Source: Canariomyces notabilis
Lineage: Eukaryota; Ascomycota; Sordariomycetes; Sordariales; Chaetomiaceae
Assembly: GCF_033297395.1 (NCBI RefSeq)
Contig: NW_027041826.1
Location: 1,224,905 to 1,288,904 of the forward strand
Direction of reading: 5' to 3'
DNA: 64,000 nucleotides
Positions 22,012 through 34,496 of this stretch are shown here, one piece after another. The notes beneath the pieces were generated by a model that did no database searches, was not told the origin of the DNA, and saw only the letters and a program-made list of their open reading frames with translations. The translations under genes and the position numbers were made by a program. The stretch's first letter is position 1; the number at the start of each line of letters is the position of its first letter.

Positions 22012-22942
22012 ATGTTTTCAATGCCATTACTTAGGCCGGCCTCTCGAAAACAGCTTCTTTGCCAGCTCCGTTCCTTCACCTGCTCTGCTCTGCGCAGCGC
22101 TTCTCACGCAGCATCATCGTATTCCTCAACCGTAAGACGCTTATCGTCCTCCAGACAAAGTGACACAATGGTCTCCGATTATTCCAAGGTTGAGACACCT
22201 GCTAGGTGCTATGTTGACTTTTGTCTCGTTCCTGTAAGTATTGCCATTTTGCATACATTTGTCTCTCTTAGATTCTTAATCAAGCCTGTTGGATATCCAT
22301 CATTTGGCCAATCCCCCCTCTCCCACTTTGACAGTTCCCTCGACCTCTCCACACTTCAACACCTAGCTTCGCACATCCGTTCATGTCAGTGGCGCCCCCA
22401 AACTGACCAAAACAAAAACCAGGTTGGCACCGGTCACCCCTCGGTCGCGAAGGAAGTGGCCGAGGTGCAAAAGCTGCTCAAGGCCAGCGGACTCAGCTAC
22501 ACCATGCACTCGGCCGGGACAACGGTTGGCATGTTATCACATCTTTCCCTCCCCTTACCCCTCCTTTTCCGTTACTAACACATCGCTCGCCCAACCAACA
22601 GAAGGCAGTTGGGACGACGTGATGAAAGTCATCGGACAAGCCCACACAGTGGTTCACAAGACGGGCGCCGTGCGAGTGCAGACGTCGATGCGGGCTGGCA
22701 CTCGGTGAGTATTTGTTGCACCCCTTATTCATATCCACCCTGTTCCGATCTGTCGTTCCCTGCCATTCTACCCCTTATCGACATGTAAGACCATGTAAAA
22801 CGAGCAAACAAACAAACAAAGGAATATCAAGACAAGGCTGACTCGATCTGACCCTTTCCCGCCCAAAAGGACCGACAAGGCCCAGACGGCAGAACAGAAG
22901 GTGAAGCGCGTCGAGGAGATTCTGGCCAAGGACGGACAGTGA
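22012..22942 (+). CDS. ecm15: UPF0045/Ecm15-like thiamine-binding-fold protein with optional mitochondrial presequence
   Basis: Exons 22012-22233, 22423-22528, 22602-22704 and 22870-22942 give 167 residues from the upstream ATG, or 115 from the ATG at 22168. The shorter form matches the usual family length (about 100-105). The core is CYVDFCLVPVGTGHPSVAKE, then LSYTMHSAGTTVEGSWDDV and VRVQTSMRAGTRTDKAQ, typical of pfam01910-type proteins (MTH1187, yeast Ecm15), which bind thiamine-like ligands. Residues 1-52 are rich in Arg, Ser and Ala with no acidic residue before Asp51, like a mitochondrial targeting peptide. The second intron appears to be GC-AG (22529 GCATGT..CAACAG 22601, with a perfect TACTAAC branch). 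No GT donor restores the conserved TTVEGSWDD. Confidence 0.85.
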
Positions 22943-23406
22943 ATCGGTCGTTGAATGGAGCGAAGTCACCAAGAGGTTACCTCTCGTCTGAGAGTAGCTC
23001 ATGGTCTTGTAGTAATATATGTCCTAATTACCACTTTCGGTACCGTCATTCTCACAACGTTGCTGGGTACTTAGGTATTCATAATTTGTCCTTTTCTCCA
23101 TTATGAGTACCTTACTTCAGCCCTATGACCGCTATCTCATCTATTGTTGCCGAGCATCTATGGCAGATGAGACCCCAATGGGCAGCCGCAGTCGGGGAAG
23201 CAGTCTCACACAAGACACACCGGCTCTCATCCAGAGACAGCTCATTATAGACTTTTACTTATCCCCCTAAAATATGGCGTACAGAAAGAAGCGTACAGAA
23301 TACCGTCAGCCGAAGCAACCAAACCTCCCAAACCAACCCCGCCCCACCCCAGAGTCACACCCTCCACCCGCATCTATCCCTTCTACCTTTACCAGTCACC
23401 AGCCCA
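22943..23406. other. Convergent intergenic spacer, no gene recognised
   Basis: About 460 bp between the 3' ends of the UPF0045 gene and the CCDC47-like gene. It holds their 3' untranslated regions. Confidence 0.5.
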
Positions 23407-25008
23407 CTATGCCCTGGCAGTCTGCTTCTTGACGTTCCGCCTCATCTCCTTCTCCTTCTCCTTCTCAAGGTACTTTCTCTGGCCCTTGGCATCCAATGCG
23501 TTCAACTCCTGGTCGCGCTTGAGCTTCTTGGCCCGCTCGCGCTCCAGGGCGCGCTCCTCGGCCTTGCTCGTCTCGTCGGCCTTTTGGATCTGCTTGACCA
23601 CCTCCTCGCGGATCTGCTTGACCTTCTTGATTACGGCCGGCCGGAAGTGGGCCAGCTGGGCCAGCTGGTCCGTCATGCGCACAAAGTACTTGAAGATGGG
23701 CAGCAGCGATGTGTAGTCGTTGTTGGATGGGATGCGGTACTTGAGGAAAATGCGCTTGCGCGGGGTGGTCTCGTCGATTCTTTGTTTCCGATTGCCTTGT
23801 TAGTATCTATCTGGGACGGGGGTAGAAAGCCAGCAAGGAGAGCGCTCACGTCTTGGGCTTGTCGATCGGCTGGTCTGAGACGATAAGGTACTCAAGAAGG
23901 TCGCCGGCGGCCTCAACGGCCTTGGCTAGTTCGGGAGTGAGCAGGGCGTCGGTAATTTCAGCGCTCTCGCTCATAACAGTCAGCCAGTTGGGGAGCTTGG
24001 CGTTATCCTTGGTGTAGGTAAGCGAGACATCGTAGCGGTCGTCGCGGACCTGCTTCATGCACTCCTTGTGGACAATGGCCCACACGAAGCCGTCAAAGGA
24101 GCTCTTGCCGTCCTTGTAACGCAGCTCGGCGGCACCGGGAAGGCCGGGGACGATGGATGCCTCCTTGCCATCGAAGGGGTATAGTGTAGCCTCTACGACG
24201 TCCTGCGGCTGGGGGAAGCTGTCGATGAAAAAGCCCAGGGCGGTCTCAGCCAGGGTGGTCAGCGGATTGAAGCGCTTCATAAGCGTGAGCTTCACGTCGA
24301 GGAAGGCGACATTGGCGCGGCCGGTCGCGTAGGTAGCGAACTCGAACAGGCTCTTCTCCTTGAGGAGGCTCTCGCCCTGACGAGCATTTGAATCGGCCAG
24401 GGCCTGCACAAGCTCATCACCCTTCTTGTCGGCAACCGCTGGGGGCACGCCCGCAAAGCCAACAAGAGCGAATTCCGACGTCAGGGTGTTGGCATGGTCA
24501 CGGATCCACTTTTTGGCCTTGGTGCGGTTCAAGCGAGCGCCGATAAGGTGGAAGATCAAGGCGACGGCAATAACAGACAGGATAATGCCTTCGGCCTTGA
24601 AGTCAGACCAGGTATGGCGCTCGTGTATCCTGTACCATTTCGTGTAGGGACGGAGCGTCTGCTGGGGCTGGACACCGCCAAGCGTATTCGATGCCGGCGA
24701 GAAGGGGACCGGCGACGGGTCGGCACTTTGCGAGAAATCTGCAAAGTCTGTAGTTTCCAGCGTTGTCAGCAGCTTGTCGTGCAAGAAGCCCAAGGTTTTG
24801 TACTGCCAATGGGTTTAGGGGTTCAATATATGGCCATCCCACAGTGCTAAGTCTGAGGTTTGGGGCAGTTGCCAGCGAAACGCAGAAGCAGATGGTTGGA
24901 TAGTTTAGCAAAGAATATCAATTGCTTACCCGAGTCGCCGGCCTGTGCAGGATCCGGGCTCGCCGAGGACTTCTTGCCTCCAAAGAGGTTGTTGAGCACG
25001 TTGGCCAT
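23407..25008 (-). CDS. CCDC47/DUF1682-family ER membrane protein
   Basis: Three exons (24930-25008, 23850-24747, 23407-23779) give 449 residues. After a short Ser/Pro/Gly-rich N-terminus (MANVLNNLFGGKKSS) comes one clear membrane segment (AEGIILSVIAVALIFHLIGARL). The DUF1682 domain follows: WIRDHANTLTSEFALVGFAG, LFEFATYATGRANVAFLDVKLTL, VWAIVHKECMKQVRDDRYDVSL. The C-terminus is a highly charged coiled coil (EERALERERAKKLKRDQEL.., EKEKEKEMRRNVKKQ). In animals CCDC47 binds ribosomes at the ER with the PAT and translocon complexes; equivalence in fungi is inference from the shared domain layout. It is divergently paired with the haspin gene. Confidence 0.85.
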
Positions 25009-25570
25009 GGTGTCGCGTCCCGCTGAGCGCTGTTCCCAGGTCGTTACGTGCGTGAGATCGCCGGTTGCCCAACGCCAATTTTACCCACGCCAGAAAAGAC
25101 GTCCGTGCTCCCTGCAGGGAGGCGGATCCACAACCCCGGGTTCCAATCGCGCTGAACCCCAAGTTATCGTTCCCACACTGCTCCCTACCTGAACAGGGGA
25201 ACAGACGCGGGGCAGTCTGCCGAGAACGAGAACATGGAGGAACCTGAACGTAAACCTTCATAAATTTGGTGCTGCAGGGCCGGACTATGGTCAGCTCCAT
25301 AAGATGCAACGATGATTGGAGAAGTTAAGTTGTCCAGAATCAAAAGGTTGAGGTCTGCCTCCAAGCCTTCGGATTGATGCTGAAACCTGGAATTCTTGGC
25401 AAAGCGTCCCCTTTCTCGGTTGCCCCTGACAACCGAAATCGAGACCAACAAATTAGGGAGGTGAGACTGCGCAGAATCACGAATATGAAGGGAATGGAAA
25501 CCAAACTGCCCACATAAAACACAATGTATTGTATTTGTATATAATCAAATTCCAGCAATTCGAAAGCGAC
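25009..25570. promoter_or_regulatory. Divergent promoter region of the CCDC47-like and haspin genes
   Basis: 562 bp between the two start codons. TGTATATAATC at about 25536-25546, some 30 bp before the haspin ATG, is AT-rich but too close to be its TATA box unless the leader is very short. Confidence 0.45.
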
Positions 25571-27292
25571 ATGTCGCGGACAGCCACACTTCGCAGATAT
25601 GGGAAGTCGGCCCGCAAAACGAGAGCCGAGATACTTTTTGCAGAGCTGCCGAGGAGTCCAACTAAGAAGGACGCGGCGTCAGAATCAGAACCGGAAGCAA
25701 AGAACGAGCCGCTTGGTGAGGTGACCGACATAACACAACAGTTTGCATCCGTCACACTCGACGCAACAGCATGGACAGCCGATTGTCCCGGCACTCAGAC
25801 TAGCGAATTATTATCATCATCTCCAGTCCGGGAACGCGCAGCCTCTGGCAGTGAACCCGTTAGTTGCCGACAGCCAGAAGACAATCAACAGAGACAGGAA
25901 CACCACGATGAAGAAGAGAGCTTTCAAGACGAAGACTTATCTTTCGATGGCCTCAGGATTCTCACCTGGGATGACCTCTGTCCCTCCGGCAACCGCATTG
26001 AAAAGATAGCCGAGGCTTCGTACGCTGAGGTTTACCGCATCACCAACCAACTCGGTACTTCCATTATCAAGGTCGTCCGGCTCAAGTCGCCCATCAAGCC
26101 GCAGACGAAAGCGCAGGAGCGATCGGGCTTGGTAGACGAGGAGCCGCACTCGGAAGACGACATGCTAGGGGAACTCCGCATCTCCGAGTGGCTCGCCGAC
26201 ATCCCCGGTTTTGTCGTCTACAAGGAGCGGTATATTGTGGAGGGCAAGGCGACCAAGGCTCTGCTCCAGACGCACCAGGCATTCCATCGCCGGATGAAGC
26301 GCAAGGACCCAGACAGACTGCAATTTTACCCGTCACCGAGCCGGTACCTGGATGAGACGCGCTTTCTAGTCGTCGAGCTGGGCGACGCCGGCACCGCCCT
26401 CGAAGATTTCGAGCTCACCTCCATCAGCCAGGTGTGGGACATCTTCCTCCACACGGCGCTTGCCCTGGCGCGGGCAGAAGATCTGATACAGTTTGAGGTG
26501 AGTCTCTCTCACGCACCAACCATCAGCACCCCTTACCCTTGGAAGGTTTCAGCGGTTCAGCCCTGCTCACCGCACTCCCAATAGCACCGCGACCTACACG
26601 AGGGCAATCTCTGCATCCGCCGCGTCCGGCCAGCAACCACGAAACCCTTTTCGTCTTCCTCGAGCCCACTCCGATTTGGTTTCTCCGGCCTAGACATCAC
26701 CATTCTAGATTACGGCCTTTCCCGCGCCACCAACCCGTATCCAGACCGACCTCAGTCCCCAAGCTCTCTACACAGCAGCAGCACCAACCCATCGGTAGTA
26801 GCCTACGACCTAGAAAAGGACCTCAGCCTGTTCACGTCAACCCACGCACCACTGCAAACCAACACGTACCGGGCGATGCGCTCGTTCCTGATCCACGGAG
26901 ACCGAGTTCCACTAATGCTAGACCCGGCGCAGCACGCAGCGACGGGGGCGTACCCTAAGCGCTCGCGGAACGCCTTGAATGGCAAGGGCAAGGGCAAGGC
27001 CATCTCGTGGCGTGATTACCACCCTTACACCAACGTCCTGTGGCTTGCGTACCTGTACGAGTACCTGACGAGCCATTTCCGCGGCGAGGACCCGCGCGAG
27101 CTGGAGGACTTTTTGAGGGAAACGGCCGAGCTCAGGACACACCTCGACCCCAAAGCCCCGCCGCGGGTGCTGTCATTTCCGTGTGCTGGTGAGGTTATCA
27201 GGTTTGCGGTTGAGGCTGGGTGGGTGGGTGAAGATCAGCTTGTGGGGGACATGGATGGGAGTTGGTTGGAGGGGAATAGTCGGGTCGGTTAG
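25571..27292 (+). CDS. Haspin-like serine/threonine kinase
   Basis: Exons 25571-26497 and 26585-27292 (intron 87 nt, GTGAGT..AATAG) give 544 residues. The N-terminal 130 or so residues are disordered and acidic. The kinase domain starts at about residue 133 with ILTWDDLCPSGNRIEKIAEASYAEVYRI (a divergent glycine loop) and IIKVVRLKS (the Lys strand). The intron falls exactly before HRDLHEGNL, the catalytic loop. The metal-binding motif is DYG in place of DFG, as in haspins (DYT). The C-terminal lobe WRDYHPYTNVLWLAYLYEYL is the typical haspin HP(x)(S/T)N(V)WL helix region. Known role: haspin phosphorylates histone H3 Thr3 in mitosis and so recruits the Aurora B complex to centromeres. A Ser/Pro-rich insert (PSSSLHSSSTNPS) follows DYG. 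Confidence 0.9.
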
Positions 27293-30200
27293 GCGGCGAG
27301 GAAAGGGACACTGGCTGTGGCGGTGGTGGCACTGGTGGTGGTGAGCAGCAGGGTGAGCAGGGTCATGGTCATGATCATGGTCATGGTCATGGTCATGGGG
27401 AGCTGGGGAAATGATGGGATGCTACTAGGGCGGTATGAGGGTGTTCTGGCCAGAGGCAGAGGGGGAAGAGGGGAGGAAGGCAAGATGAGATGAAGCCAGG
27501 GTGGGTGCGAGAATCTGAGGTGATCGCCGGGTGAGCGAGTGAGTAAGGGACATGCGGCCACGTTCGAGCAGCTGTGAGCATGATCCCACGGGAGGTCAAG
27601 TGAGGGGGGGGGGCGGGTATGGTGTGTTCCTTCTGGGTTTGGGGATTTGCGACTTCAGGTGAGCTGCAGCTTAAGATACCCACAAATGTGTACACCTACA
27701 TAGAAAGAATTTTAATTATAGAACGACAGACGCTGGATAAGGGGTTTGGACAAGAGATACCTAGGTATGCAAGGACATTCCAGAGGCTCAGTTGTTGCCG
27801 CCGGCGCGAACGCAGTGCAACTCTCTCCATCACAAACACTAGAGTCCCATTGGACGGAAAGGTCCCCGGCGACTTGGGATGCCGGCATTGTCGGGTGGCA
27901 CCGCATGCGAACTGCATGGATGCATACGGTACTGCAGTGCTAAAACGGATCTGCGTGGTGGTAGCTGGATCCCAGGAGCCACTGTACAATACAACACCAA
28001 TTTACGAAATTCCGGGTTGAGGATAAGGTTATGGAAACTCATCGATTCCATCTCCTCAAGAGAACATTGAGTCCGATGTTGTCGAAGGGTTCAGATATGA
28101 ATTTTTCCTTGCAAATACTCAGGAACATCGAAGACGATGCGAGAGACTGTATACCATATATATTTTTTTTGGCTCAAGGCACGAGTCAATCGGTGTTGAG
28201 AATTTGCTGGGAGGTATCCGTATGTTAGAAACTGTCTAGGTACCGTATTTCATTCAGAAGAGTTTGTTGGACATGGAAGTTGGGGATAGACATCCGGAGA
28301 AGGAAGCTTGGATTAGTGTACAAGCTGCAACATTCCTACATAGAACGATACAGTACCTCAATGAAATACTAGGAGAATGACATCCTCCAAACCCATTTGA
28401 AGGTTTGAACTGACCGGATCAACAAGGCACCGGTGAAGTTGCGTGGCTTCACCGATCCTGTCCGGTACATGAAGATGCCAAGCCGGCGTCTTGGCCGAAA
28501 GCGGTCTAGCCGTTGGCGATCGGCTGTGGGGACAATCGAGTCCCGTCCAAAACTCCCGGGTGCCGCCGCCACAAACGGCCTTTTGTCCGACCTCACAACT
28601 GCGTGATATGCGACTTTGCTTTGCATGCCAAGCGCAAACATGGTTCCAACGGCAGACGATGTATTCGTAAGCTAGCAGCTTACCGCAGGGAATTCGTTGG
28701 GATGATTTGGAAACAACAATTCTTGAGGAAGACTCAATTGGCAAGCTCCTCGGGTGAGCAGGAAAGAGCGAATGAGCTGTTCAGGGAAATGTTGATTCCA
28801 TCCCAATTCCCTCAGCGTTACTCCGGCACTGCTAAAGTCGGCGAACTGAACTCGTTCAATGCCCCATCATACCCATCCAAGCCCAGAATGTGGAGATCCA
28901 TTACTCAAGTTACCCAGTCATGCCCTGCTTTAGAATCCCACCAGATGGGAGTCTTCGATTTCCACGTGTAGAGGGAGACTTCGACCCCATCCTGGGCGGC
29001 ACTTTGGACCTGGGAATCCATTTCTACATACTTCCGATATCCGTAGCATATCGCGACAATACACCGAGAGCACGATGAGTCAACAGATCTTCACGCTCTG
29101 AGCTAGCAAGAGAAAATTTTCCACTCAACTGGATCCCCAGATGTGGTCCACGAGAATATACGGATTCTATACCGCACCTTCCTGTCTTATGATAGAAAGT
29201 ACCGATGCACGCAATCCACCCATTCATGTCCCGCATAGACGTATATTCTGAGCCTAGCTGATGTCGATGCAATGCAGACGCTCGCTCGGCTAGCTGCAGT
29301 ACCACCGTGGTAGCAATACACGGGAGGCAGACCGACGATATGGAGTTTATTAAGGGGCTCAAGAAAGACGTTGCATCTATACTCAATCCCCGCAGAACGC
29401 TTTTGGAATCCCACTTTCCGGATATAACCCAATTCCACTTATACTTCACAGTACCGACGCTTCTTCCCGAATACTATATTCGCCTGTTGGACTGTGCCCC
29501 GAATATCGGACAAGAGCATCACGGAGCCAAGCCCAACGAAAATCTGCGTGAGACTCCGCTCAGAGTCGATGTTTAACGCAAACACCTTACTGTATGCCTT
29601 GCTCTTCATCGGGCTTGTGGATAGGATCCTGGATGGAGTCCGTTACGTATGTCTACAAATCTTCCCTGACACGGTCCGATTGGGCCTACTTGGCACTGAT
29701 GATATTGTCCCTTGATTCCATGTTTTTGCTCCCTTGTAGACAAGGGATATTTGGCCCATACTGCATACTCTAGAATAACGTGAGGCTTGTCGAGAGCCTT
29801 TCAAGCCTGGTCAGGCGCCGAGGCGAGCCAGGGCAGCTCCTAGGCAGCTCTGGAGAACAACACAACCGTGATTGACAACCCAACACTCGCAGATGCATAT
29901 CTCGTTGACCTGCCGTGCCATTCAGGAAGGTTACGGCTCTCCGGTGACTTGGATCCCCCGCCGGACGAGTCGGCAGTCCCCATGGCTCGCGTGCGGGCTG
30001 CCACATATTAACATACAGAGGCGAGGACAGGCCATCCTGGTAGCCGAGATAGGATTCACCGTCGATCTTGGCCTTGGTCGAATACACTAGATGCCGCGGG
30101 ACATGGAACGCGTCTTTTCGATGTGGAGTCAGCGCATCTTACCTACCGTCTATTCTGGTGTATGACATGATGTGATCTCTCTCGCATCGCGTCGGCGGCT

Positions 30201-30801
30201 CCTGGCGAATAGCGATCCGTCTGTGTCATCCAGGCAATGCATGTTCCCAGTTCCCACTCTCAACGTTTCCTATGCCAACATGGGCTTTGAACACGGTCTA
30301 GCCTGTGATTGCGGGAGATTGATGGTACGCGCCTCAGATCTCGGCTTGGACTAAGGTACCAACAGCACATATTGTATTACACACCTTACCTTACCTTACT
30401 AGTAGTACCCTGCTGATCCTGGCAGCGACGGCCCCAACGGTCACCCAGATTCCATCCAGAAGGAAGGAACCACCCAACCGCAACCTAGAACCTAGAAAGT
30501 GGTCCATCAAGCGGTGGCATTGGGTTGGTGGATTGCTAAGACCCCGGGCGTGGCCGCCCTGCAACTGGTTTGCCTCGGTTGCCAATCCCACAACGGAAGG
30601 CCTATGAGTGGTGGAGGCAACATACCCATCGTCACATTCCCGATGCTTCCATGCCTGCCGTCTATAAGAAGAAGACGTTGAGCGACAAAGTTTGAGGTGA
30701 CTCGGGAATCATAGTCACACGAAGCCCAACACGCCGTCCTATATTGGAGGTCGCCTACTGTGTCACCCTCCGCAACGTCTTCACCTGCCTTCCCTCCGAC
30801 G
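27293..30801. other. Long intergenic stretch, no gene recognised
   Basis: About 3.5 kb between haspin and the catalase. Open frames such as 28358-28744 (-), 28513-28971 (+) and 29024-29449 (-) overlap on opposite strands and show no domain. A GGTCAT repeat lies at the left end. The last few hundred bases should hold the catalase promoter (TCTATAAG at about 30661-30668). Confidence 0.5.
27361..27396. repeat. GGTCAT hexanucleotide tandem repeat
   Basis: Six 6-bp units, five of them perfect and one GATCAT, directly downstream of the haspin stop codon. It is a short microsatellite. Confidence 0.9.
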
Positions 30802-33338
30802 ATGCACCGAAGCATCGCAGCCCTGCTTGCATGCGGCAGCGTGCTGGGCTTGGTCAATGCCGCATGCCCCTTCGCCGACCCAGCCGCCCTCAAGGAGAAG
30901 CGCGATGACAGTCAGCAGTCGTCCGACTTCCTTGACAAGTACAAGGTCGACGACAGCGCCGGCTACATGACATCCGATGTCGGTGGCCCTATCGAGGAAC
31001 AGGCCAGTTTGAAGGCTGGCATCAGGGGCTCAACACTGCTTGAGGACTTCATCTTCCGCCAGAAAATCCAACATTTCGACCATGAGCGGGTGGGTACACA
31101 TTCGCGACTGTGGAAGGACATGCCTTAGAACCCAAGACACTAACATAGTACCCTTTCAAAGGTTCCGGAACGGGCTGTTCATGCCCGGGGCGCAGGAGCT
31201 CATGGCACTTTCACCAGCTATGCCGACTGGAGCAACCTGACAGCGGCGTCCTTCCTCAATGCTGCTGGGAAGCAGACACCCGTCTTCGTCCGATTCTCTA
31301 CCGTCGCTGGCTCCAGAGGCAGCGCGGACACCGCCAGGGATGTCCATGGCTTTGCTACTCGCTTGTGAGTTCCCATTGTTTTGAAGCGATATGCCTCAAG
31401 CTGACGTCCAAACCAGCTACACCGATGAGGGCAACTTTGGTATGCATATTGGCCGCCATTCAAGACCGCTTCCGAGAGGAACTAACCCAAGCAGATATCG
31501 TCGGCAACAACATCCCCGTGTTCTTCATTCAGGACGCTATCCAGTTCCCGGATCTTATTCATGCCGTCAAACCTAGCCCGGACAACGAGATTCCCCAAGC
31601 AGCGACGGCCCATGACTCGGCGTGGGACTTTTTCAGCTCACAGCCAAGCACCATGCACACTTTGTTTTGGGCTATGGCTGGCTTCGGCATTCCCCGCAGC
31701 TTCCGTCATATGGTGAGGTCCCTGTCGAGCTTATCAAGCGGCGCGACTTGCTGACAGGCCCCAGGACGGCTTTGGCGTTCACACATTCCGGTTCGTAAAG
31801 GACGATGGCTCGTCCAAACTCATCAAGTGGCATTTCAAATCTCTCCAAGGCAAGGCCAGCTTAGTTTGGGAGGAAGCTCAGGTGCTCGCAGGCAAGAACG
31901 CCGATTTCCACCGTCAGGACCTTTGGGACGCGATTGAGTCGGGCAATGGTCCGTCATGGGAGCTTGCGGTTCAAGTCGTCGACGAGGACAAGGCAGAAGC
32001 ATTCGGTTTCGACTTGCTCGATCCCACCAAGATCATCCCCGAGGAGTTCGCTCCTCTCACGAAGCTCGGCGTGCTGAAGCTCGATCGCAACCCTGTCAAC
32101 TACTTCGCTGAGACCGAGCAGGCAATGTTCCAGCCGGGCCACATTGTCCGCGGCATCGATTTCACTGAGGATCCCCTGCTCCAGGGGCGGCTGTTCTCGT
32201 ACTTGGACACCCAGCTAAACCGTCACGGGGGGCCCAACTTTGAGCAGCTCCCAATCAATATGCCGCGCATCCCTATCCATAACAACAACCGCGACGGAGC
32301 TGGCCAGGGCTTTATCCACACCAACGTCCATCCCTGTAAGCAATTGTCATGGTTGCCCTCTTTTCTCCAAGCACACCTTAAGACTAACGTCTCAAGACAC
32401 ACCGAACACCCTCAACAAAGGCTTTCCCCTCCAAGCCAACCAGACCTCAGGACGCGGCTTTTTCACCACCCCAGGCCGCATCGCCAATGGTCGCCTGGTC
32501 CGCGCGCAGTCGCCCACTTTTGACGATCACTGGTCGCAACCCCGGCTGTTCTACAACTCCCTCACACCCGTCGAGCAGCAGTTCCTCATCAACGCCATCC
32601 GCTTCGAAACCAGCCATCTCAAGTCCACCGCGGTCAAACAAAACGTCATCGCCCAACTGAACCGGGTCAGCAATGACGTGGCCAAGCGCGTCGCCACCGC
32701 CCTGGGGCTCGAAGCACCCGCGCCCGACCCGACCTATTACCACAACAATGTCACGGCCGGCATCTCCATCTTCAACTTCACCCTGCCCACCATCAAGACT
32801 CTGCGCGTTGGCGTGCTGGCCAGCACCGGGGCTAACAGCTCCCTGCAGCAAGCCAGCGAACTCAAGCAGAGACTGACGCAGGACGGCCTGGTGGTCACGG
32901 TCGTCGGCGAGACACTCGCCGCCGGGGTCGACCAGACATACTCGGCAGCGGATGCCACTGGGTTTGATGGCGTCGTGGTGGCTGACGGCGCCGAGGGTTT
33001 GTTTGAGGGCGCCGGTGCCGCTTCCCCGCTCTTCCCCGCCGGCAGGCCGGCCCAGGTGCTCCTTGATGCCTACCGATGGGGCAAGCCGATCGGCGGCCTG
33101 GGCTCCGGAGAGAAAGCTCTTAAGAGCGCCGGTGTGCCTACCGGTAAAAACGCTGCGGGCGTGTTTGTTCAGAAGGCTGGAAACGTCAGCGTCGAGGCGT
33201 TTGTCAAGGGCTTCGAGGAGGGGTTGGCCAGGTTTAGGGTGAGTGTTCTATCCTTACTTGCAGTGTATTGCAGTCCGTGGCTAGGAGTAGGCTAACATGA
33301 TGTGACAGTTCACCGATCGGTTTCCTCAGGACGAGTAG
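30802..33338 (+). CDS. Secreted large-subunit catalase (CAT-1/CAT-3/CatB type)
   Basis: Seven exons (30802-31089, 31162-31364, 31417-31439, 31495-31712, 31765-32335, 32397-33238, 33309-33338) give 724 residues, the length of clade-2 large catalases. A signal peptide (MHRSIAALLACGSVLGLVNA) and a short propeptide region ending in KEKRDD suggest secretion and Kex2-like processing. The distal haem side shows the catalytic His in VHARGAGAHGTF, the Arg/Ser stretch VRFSTVAGSRGSADTARD and the Asn in IVGNNIPVFFIQD. The proximal ligand Tyr is in RLFSYLDTQLNRHGGPN. The C-terminal flavodoxin-like domain (TLRVGVLASTGANSS.., GFDGVVVADGAEGL, AYRWGKPIGGLGSG) marks the large-subunit class. It disproportionates hydrogen peroxide, probably at the cell surface or outside. 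Exon 3 is only 23 nt and the last coding exon 30 nt. Confidence 0.94.
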
Positions 33339-34496
33339 AGCTGTCCTGGGATTCTCTGAAGGGTGGGGATTTGGGAGGAGGGATTCATGAAGTAATGATA
33401 ATACTACGCACGACGAAGGCGGGCAGCGGTTTGTGTATAGCTGGGGAAGCCCCCCGGATATATAGTAATAACCTAGAAAGAAAACACGGCTCACGCCCAT
33501 GATATTGGCGTGTTTTGTGGCTTGCCTAGTTCTCAACCTAGACAAGAGGATCCATACCGGTCTGATTATCCTTTGAGAATTTTGAAGCGCAGATTATCGC
33601 GCAACCTGAAGTCGGTTCTTGAGATCCTTCTGTGAGATGTGTCGCACCTAATTAGGGTGGACAGGAACAGATGGCGAGTCTTGAAGGGGGCAAGAAAAGA
33701 AGAGACTAAAACAAATGCCTCCGTACAAAAATAGAGAAGTGGAAATAAAATGGGAATTGATGTTGTTTAACAAATAGGAAAAAAAGAACATACAACACCA
33801 GGGATTCGCTGGTCGTCACCGACCCAACTACTAATCTGGCCCTTACTGGTTTATCTAGGGGAGAGCGGACGGGATCCCGAGCTTTCCAGTAGGTATGGTC
33901 GTATGTGATAGTAAGATGCTCCTAGTTTAATCTATATAGGACGATTTTACATTGTTTGACACAGCATCTTCATCCTAGCCGCTTTCCAGCATAATGTTGG
34001 GCAACCTGAACCAAACAGCTGACCTACGCCTGAAGCTGTAAGGTAACGTTAGGCTGCCTCGAGGCTGCCTGCATCTGACGTTCTGTGATGCAAGCGCTGC
34101 GATGCCAAGACATGCACTCATCTTATCGTAGACCCTGGGGTTCCTTATCGGATCGCCTGAGTCTGGATCATCTGTCCACTGGCAGCCATCAGCCCTCAGC
34201 CTGCCGCAACTTGGCGGGTGAGTGACCGTTGAGACAACACTCCCACATGATGGTTCACCGACTCTAGTCCGCAATTTGTCCGTTCGTACTATCAGAGGAG
34301 GACAATGAGAAGGGCGCCTTCGTTATAGTATCACCTTTGAAGGCGTTAAAGGACAACTTTGGCGGGTTTCTGCCGCTATTCTTCGGACTGGCCCTGACGA
34401 CACCACGGGAGGAGACGACAGGCCCAATTACCACTCCCGATAGTGGATTTTCTGCTTGTCCGAATGCCGACTGAATAGGCACTGCTATGCGTTGTA
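33339..34496. other. Intergenic, no gene recognised
   Basis: About 1.16 kb, partly AT-rich (33700-33960). It holds the catalase 3' region and the ENT transporter promoter. No coding motif was seen. Confidence 0.55.

Noticed and set aside
28358..28971. Overlapping open frames on both strands in the gene-free gap
   Set aside because: Neither shows codon bias, a motif or splice partners; they look like chance frames.
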